Shown in pieces: positions 58,361 through 64,000 of a DNA stretch of 64,000 bases. The DNA lies in the NCBI GenBank assembly GCA_900660155.1, contig CABFPE010000146.1, forward strand, positions 1,215,277 to 1,279,276. Reading direction: 5' to 3'. This stretch comes from Hofstenia miamia. Its lineage: Eukaryota > Xenacoelomorpha > Acoela > Hofsteniidae. A program made the translations under genes and the position numbers. Each line of letters opens with the position of its first letter. The first letter of the stretch is position 1. The notes beneath the pieces are model-generated. The model was not told the origin of the DNA. It saw only the letters and a list, made by a program, of their open reading frames with translations, and did not search any database.

Positions 58361-60599
58361 GTAAGCATAACTTTATAATTACTCAACAACTTTTGAGTAT
58401 ACTGGACAAACATAGTTAGAATTTTAATAAATATAGCGATTCACAACCATCCAATGTCATACAGCAATTTTATCTACACAATTCGATTCGTTTTTCTTCA
58501 TGTGTCATTATGTACGTTTTTTGAGCATTTTGTACGTACATAGCAACATACTATATTAAAATTTCCGGCCAGTTCTAACTATGGATTTAACTAATGACTA
58601 CCTCAATAGTATTCAAAACAACATTCCAGACTTTATAGGTCTCAGGCCACATCAAATCTACAAGATAGATCTCCGTAGGATTCTCAAATTTTATTTTGTC
58701 TTCTAGAGAGTTGCTTGGGGTTGGGGGTTCCTTTGACATAAACCCAACAGAAAATTGCGAATAAGTGTGTATGTGAAACTGGTGGTATGCTTCTTTCAAA
58801 GAACTGATTGCAGCCATGAAAGAATTATGGTTTTGAGAGATCATGACTGAGCAATCTGCCACATGCTCATTCACTCAATTCCTCAACGAAATGAAGCTTG
58901 TCTAGCCAAGCAAGGCATCCATACAAAATATTGAACTTTCAGTGTAATGAAGGACTCTTCATGTTTTTTAAAGATATGAAAAAAAACATTTATTCTAAAA
59001 CAAGGTTATTTCTATTATTAATCAATTAGGCAGCTAATCAATTGAACTAAACAGAAAAATGCTAAAAAATCAAGTACTTTAGAAAATGTTTCCAAACTTC
59101 TTCACATGACTGTATGTTCAGAATTCAGTTCACATAAACATTTGATATTGCTGCTTACACAAATATGTACAGAGAGCAAGGTGTACAGCGAATAATCAAA
59201 GTCGTTAAAAAATTTCTTCATTTGATTTTTCTACATGCCTTTGAGTAGTGGTAACATTTTTGGTCTTCATGGATTTATAGCTCGCTCTCTGTAGCTCTAT
59301 AATAGCGAAATCTTAGCAATTTTTAGTAACTACATACCGACTTTATGTACAGTAAAACAACATACCGGAATTATGCATGAAATTTCTTTTCAGTGATCAA
59401 AAACATGGCTTTGCACTTACTTGATGCATATCAAAGTTAAAAAATATATACAATGTATGTATACGCTGTAATTCTAAGCAATAGTTTTATATAAAAAAAC
59501 AGGCTATTGAATTTTAAAGAAAGTTTTAATGAGGCTGAAATGTTTGATAATGTAAATATTATCATCATTTGTATAATTCCATTTGTATGTTATGCTTTAA
59601 ATAAAATGTAAAGATTGAAATTTATTTTAAAATAGAAATTTGTTAATTTTCTTATTTTTCAAATCAGCAATGAAATCTTTCATATTACAAAAAAATGTAA
59701 ATGTGCGACCTCTATCCTAACTCTCTATGACAGTAGAAGATTATGAATCCTCGAAATTACAGTACATATTTTGACAATTAATCGAAAGAGAATGGAGAAG
59801 AACATCATTTAAAAGCAGTTAAATTTTGCTGGTTTATAGGAAACAAGTACAATGTGCACATAAGAATTGATCCAAATATTTCAAGATACATGAATGAAGT
59901 GCTTACTGATTGCCAAAATGAATATAACAAAAAGCCAAATTTTCTGATTGTCACTCCTAAAATCAATTCATAAACCAATTTACAGACGGTTTTCTAAAAA
60001 TGTAAACAAAGTTAACAATATTTTGGATTTCAACAACAGTGGGATTTCACAATCTATATCAAAAATGATTGTCAGTAATTTCCATGGAAAGATTAATAAG
60101 GTTTTTTCTTTGTTTGAGGTTTGATTTTGTTAAAGCTTTCATAATAAACAGAATTTACAAGCCTGTTATATAATTTAACATTTGTGCTAAAAAAATGTCA
60201 CCCAAAACTAACAAAAAATCCGTTTATGTAACATTAAGATTATATATATAATATATATATATATATTATAGAAAAAATAGTGCTGAGTTTGATACTTAAC
60301 TGGTTTGGATTTACCAAAACATCCTCACACATAAAATTTTGTAAAAATTAATAAATGTACAATAAATACATTTAATATTACAGCATCTTCCATTATATTA
60401 AAGGTATACAATAAGTTGATGTCTTTATGTCTGGTTTTGTGATGACTGTTTGCCGCACAAACCTAACTGTTTATTCAGGGAAACAGTTAATAACTTTGTA
60501 GAAGAAGCAAAGCAACTTTCAAATTCATTAATGAAAAAAATGTAGAACTTGAAAATTTTGAACATGATAAAGTTTCTAATTAAGAAAAGGCATCTGTAC
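57011..60599. other. Long intergenic stretch, no supported gene
   Basis: Contains TA microsatellites at about 58319-58350 and 60240-60268. A 95-codon minus-strand frame at 58587-58874 (KEAYHQFHIHTYSQFSVGFM, unrecognised) is the longest open frame. 59790-60110 has stop-broken coding-like words that might be the decayed 5' end of the following LINE ORF1. Confidence 0.4.
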
Positions 60600-60622
60600 T
60601 TACAAATTCACATTCAACAATT

Positions 60623-61380
60623 GTGTCAAAAAGTTTGACAGATTTAGAAACCATTGTAATTGTTGAAAATATAAATAGTTCTGTGGCCAGAAATATTATA
60701 AAAGTTAAACAAGAATTCAGTAAGTATTATTTTCAAAAGAAGTTAATTTATTCATATCCACTATCTTGGGGAGGAAGTCACTTACAATTTACTGATAGAA
60801 ATGAGGCTGAAGAAGTAATAAATAATTGGAATAGTAATTGTTTTGGACCTGGTTCAACAGTAAGAAAACCAAAAGCTGAAAAGGTAAATTCTGCTGTGTT
60901 TATTAGAGATGTACTCAAGGAGTACTCAGAGAAGCAAATTGCACTATTAACTGGTCATAAAGCTAAATGCTTTGTAAAGTCAAATGGTGAACTACTTAAC
61001 ACAATAAAATTAGCTTGCAAGGATGTAAAAACTGCTAATGAACTAATTAATACAGGAGTTTTTATTGAGGATTTATATTGCTGTGTTGAAACATTTAACT
61101 CTTGTCAAATTAATGTAATCTGTTACTATAATTGTCAGTCTTTTGGGCATATATCAAAGTTTTGTAAAAATGAAAAGAAATGTTCTCATTGTTGTGGTCC
61201 TCATAATTTTAAAGAATGTTCAAACAAGAAAAATCAATCTAAACGTCAAAATTGTGGAAAATAACATTTTGCAAACTCCAAAAATTGCTTAGAATATCTA
61301 AAGCAAGTGGAAAAAATTTGTCAATTGAAGAACATAGAGAAAATATCTCTAGCCTATAAACTTGCCAAAGCTTCTAAAAT
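60623..61380 (+). pseudogene. LINE ORF1 with tandem zinc knuckles
   Basis: A 213-codon frame. The N-terminal half looks like the RRM-like/PRE domain of Jockey- and I-type ORF1 (SWGGSHLQFTDRNEAEEVIN, VFIRDVLKEYSE, TNELINTGVFIEDLYCCVE). Two zinc knuckles follow: CYYNCQSFGHISKFC, with three instead of two residues in the first Cys pair, and CSHCCGPHNFKEC. After the stop at 61262, HFANSKNCLEYLKQVEKICQ and KISLAYKLAKASK continue the usual ORF1 tail in another frame. This is the RNA-binding protein of a LINE. No ORF2 of the same element follows in the expected place. Confidence 0.75.
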
Positions 61381-61539
61381 TAAACTTACTCTTGTTGTTT
61401 TGGATACTGAACAATCTCACTTAGTTGGAGCTGAACTGTATGAACTTGAACTAAGCCTGGATAATTTCTTTAGTCTCCATTCTACTAACTTTGCTGTTCT
61501 TAGTTTACCTAATTACAATACCTCTACTGCTGCACTAAT

Positions 61540-62090
61540 ACACATTAATTTGTTCTTGCAAAAATTGCAGTTGACGTCTTACTACAAGCACAATCCTATG
61601 AACTCATTGCTGAACAACCAGTTCTTGCTAATATCACTGACATACATGTTAGTTTTGCCTCCACTCAATCAGTTAACACTTTAAACAACATTGCCAACAT
61701 CTGGATGAACATTAAAGCTGATCAGCCTACTGACAACAATTGGCCTCTTATCAACATATTGTCTCTGTCCAGCAAGTACCACTATTCTGCAGAAAGGATA
61801 TTACATAACATAAAACAGAGTAGTCTAATTGCACAAGGTCAAACTGACTTCTGAAAAGCATTTTTTAAAGAACCCAGAGCACTGGACATCAATGCAAAAT
61901 CTGCACTCTGGCTGATTCTAATCCACTTAACTGAAGATCCCACACTGGAATTTCTGACACCTCATAAAACTTGTGACTCCATCTGCAAAAGCAAATTCAA
62001 TGAAATATCAGTCATTGGCTTTTGTACAGAACATTGCTACTCATGCCACCACAGGGAAAGCACCCCAAAGCATTAATAAAGAAAACCCTC
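61540..62090 (+). pseudogene. Unrecognised decayed coding stretch
   Basis: One frame stays open except for one stop from about 61540 to 62080 (AKIAVDVLLQAQSYELIAEQ, YHYSAERILHNIKQSSLIAQ, SVIGFCTEHCYSCHHRESTP). Codon use is C-rich compared with the preceding AT-rich ORF1, so it is probably a different element. It could be the N-terminal part of the piggyBac-linked frame that follows. No known domain seen. Confidence 0.4.
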
Positions 62091-62619
62091 TCAGCTCATT
62101 ACCTATAACACTGATCAGCAACAAATTGGCTATCATGTCATGAGATATTCACATGCTTTCTGACAACTGCAAGAAGTACATGTGAAGTGCTACCTGTGAA
62201 ACAAGACTGTTCTCACTTTCAGATACCTATTCACCTCTATCATTAACACATATCATTCTTTGCTAACCACATTTGATGCTCAATTATTACAACAAGTCTA
62301 GTAAATGCTTCTTAGTTATCAAAAATGAAATTCTGTTCAACTATCACAGCAAATATTATCCAGAGAGCTCTTATAACATGTTAACAACCACTCTGAAATA
62401 CCAAAAGAATGGGTCTAAAAGTATCCCTATAGAGATCCTGGAACAAACAATTCAATCACCACAGCAGCTGCAGATAAATGAGGATATCATAGTATCCATG
62501 AAAATACCTCTAACACAATGCCACCAAGCAATTAACAAAGAAAACAACCTTGAAAACTCAGTGCTGAAATATCACCACCCCAACCTGAGTGGGTCAAAAC
62601 AGATGTCTCCACTTATCTT

Positions 62620-64000
62620 ATATGTGTCACTAAAGCCACTCCTGTTGATGTGACCATTATAGATTGCCAATATAACATCATCAAGGACACAGATAGCATT
62701 TCATACATGAAAACTTGTTTCACAGAAGGACACATTCCATTAGAATACGTCTTCCACAATGGGAAACCCATAGGAGATCAAATTGAACATCTCAAACATT
62801 CTCTCTTGAAACTTCCATCTAAAACTGTCGTAATGTTCTCTGGTATGAATGATCTCCTATTGACAAACCTAATACAAACAACACTTAAATACTACAATGT
62901 AATGAAACTCATTGAAATCAACATGATGATGCAATCAAAAATCAATGATCTTGACCTAATCACCAAGAAGATACTACATAAAAATGTATTGATTTATTTC
63001 TATGAAGTCAAATCTCATACCAATCTGCACACTGAAAATCATCTAAAATTAGATGATCCATCATTTATCACTTCTATCAATGAACTGGACTCCTTCTTTG
63101 GTTTACAGCTTGATCATGGAGTGCTTGTTGCCAAAAATATTTCTGTTTCAGGTTTTTAGAACAAAATGTGGGGACTGCCTATATTTTCAAAAACAATGTC
63201 TTATGAGAAATTCAAGTCAATTATGAAATGTGTGCCTTGACTCAAGAGAAATACAATACCATTGTGTACAAAATGACAAATTTTGCCTCATTTTAAAAAT
63301 ATTGGACTGACAATGATGCTAACTTCCTCAATGTTCTTGATTATGGATGAACAACTCTATCCATGCAAAAGCCATTGTCTGTTTCTTCAAAATATGGTAT
63401 TGAAGCCAGACAAGTTCAGGATAAAGTTCTGGATAGTAGCAGATGCAAATAGCAAATATATGTTAAATGTGATTCCTTATCTGAGCAAGGACCCCACAAA
63501 ACCACATAGTGTTGATGTGCCCCACAATGTGTGAATGAAGCTCATAAGGCCTGTCTACAATTAAGGATATCATGTAACTACAGATAATTGATTTACTAGT
63601 CAATATTTGGCTGCCAGTCTGAAAAGCAAGCAAATTACCTTACTTGGTACTATATGGAAGTACTGAAGAGAGATTCCAAAAAATGTGGAATTCTTCTGAG
63701 AGATAAACCACTATTTACATCCATGGTATTTTGAGCCCTGGATAATACTACACTGACTGCATACAAAATGAAGAGGTCTAGAGTGGTTTTTAAACATAGC
63801 ACTCTCCACAACACTGTGTCAGTCAACCATCAGCACAGAAAATTACTGCAGAAACTGATGAACTCTACAACAGTACAAAAAGGGGGTAGACACATTGGAC
63901 CAAATGGCAAGATGCCATTCTTCAAAGTCAGGAACACAAAGTTGGCCAATAGCTGTTCTTTCAATTGTCTTGATTTACCAGCCCTAAATGCATGGATATT
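62620..64000 (+). mobile_element. piggyBac-type transposase with SGNH-like leader, runs off window
   Basis: piggyBac part: SINELDSFFGLQLDHGVLVA, KMWGLPIFSKTMSYEKFKSI, LIMDEQLYPCKSHCLF (first catalytic Asp), KPDKFRIKFWIVADANSKYM, HVTTDN (second Asp), KKGVDTLDQMARCH (third Asp) and QSWPIAV. Several stops and frame changes show decay. Upstream, in the same frame up to the stop at 63157, 62620-63050 reads VTIIDCQYNIIKDTDS, then KTVVMFSGMNDLLLTN, which looks like SGNH blocks I and III (G-x-N-D). Either the transposase was fused to an SGNH-like domain or it landed in frame in an older ORF. Confidence 0.8.

Noticed and set aside
58587-58874. 95-codon minus-strand frame as a small gene
   Set aside because: No recognisable domain, weak coding composition and no splice or start context to support it.
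1-64000. CRISPR array, bacterial operons, tRNA or rRNA genes
   Set aside because: None seen; the direct repeats present are a eukaryotic tandem array at a splice junction and transposon duplicates.

Overview
The window is invertebrate metazoan DNA. It is AT-rich, its genes have many introns, and roughly half of the recognisable sequence is transposon remains. A 26-exon axonemal dynein heavy chain implies motile cilia or flagella. The mix of CR1/L2-type LINEs (some with SGNH-esterase ORF1s and a 2A peptide), an R2/HERO-group LINE, a Penelope-like fragment, Tc1/mariner, hAT and piggyBac elements fits an aquatic invertebrate or an arthropod. I cannot name the lineage from sequence alone. All homology calls are from memory of protein families, not from searches.

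Layout. 302-14128 (+) holds the 3' part of DNAH1, from the end of AAA4 through stalk, AAA5, AAA6 and C-terminal domain, with normal splice sites. Its introns carry a hAT MITE (5808-6199, 8-bp target duplication) and an internally deleted mariner (11068-11875). Two tandem duplications in this gene copy exon ends together with their splice donors (1-537 and 4208-4454). 14277-16088 (-) is a convergent gene for a C2 + long coiled-coil + EF-hand protein. 16.2-30.5 kb is mostly transposon debris: a Penelope-like GIY-YIG end, a mariner split by other DNA, an N gap in a TA microsatellite, and a LINE (22.35-26.09 kb, -) with an SGNH ORF1 and an ORF2 that opens with a 2A motif. Part of that LINE is repeated across single-N joins, probably by the assembler.

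30520-33365 (+) is a nearly intact L2-type LINE with one in-frame stop. 34.5-35.25 kb holds a Ty3/gypsy-like gag fossil. 35562-38171 (-) is an intronless Patched-related (PTCHD3-like) membrane protein. 40.4-49 kb is again nested LINE and mariner debris. 50689-52041 (+) is a single long coding exon that begins like the Rab-binding domain of synaptotagmin-like proteins. 53-57 kb carries three LINE fragments, the last with a restriction-like endonuclease. The right end (60.6-64 kb) has a LINE zinc-knuckle ORF1, an unrecognised decayed coding stretch, and a piggyBac transposase preceded in the same frame by an SGNH-like segment.

The four host genes (DNAH1, the C2/EF-hand protein, the Patched-like protein, the Rab-binding exon) show no evident shared pathway. 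The observations most worth checking are the exon-junction duplications in DNAH1, the 2A-led LINE ORF2 without an AUG, the SGNH-piggyBac reading frame, the 28-residue repeat protein and the Rab-binding orphan.
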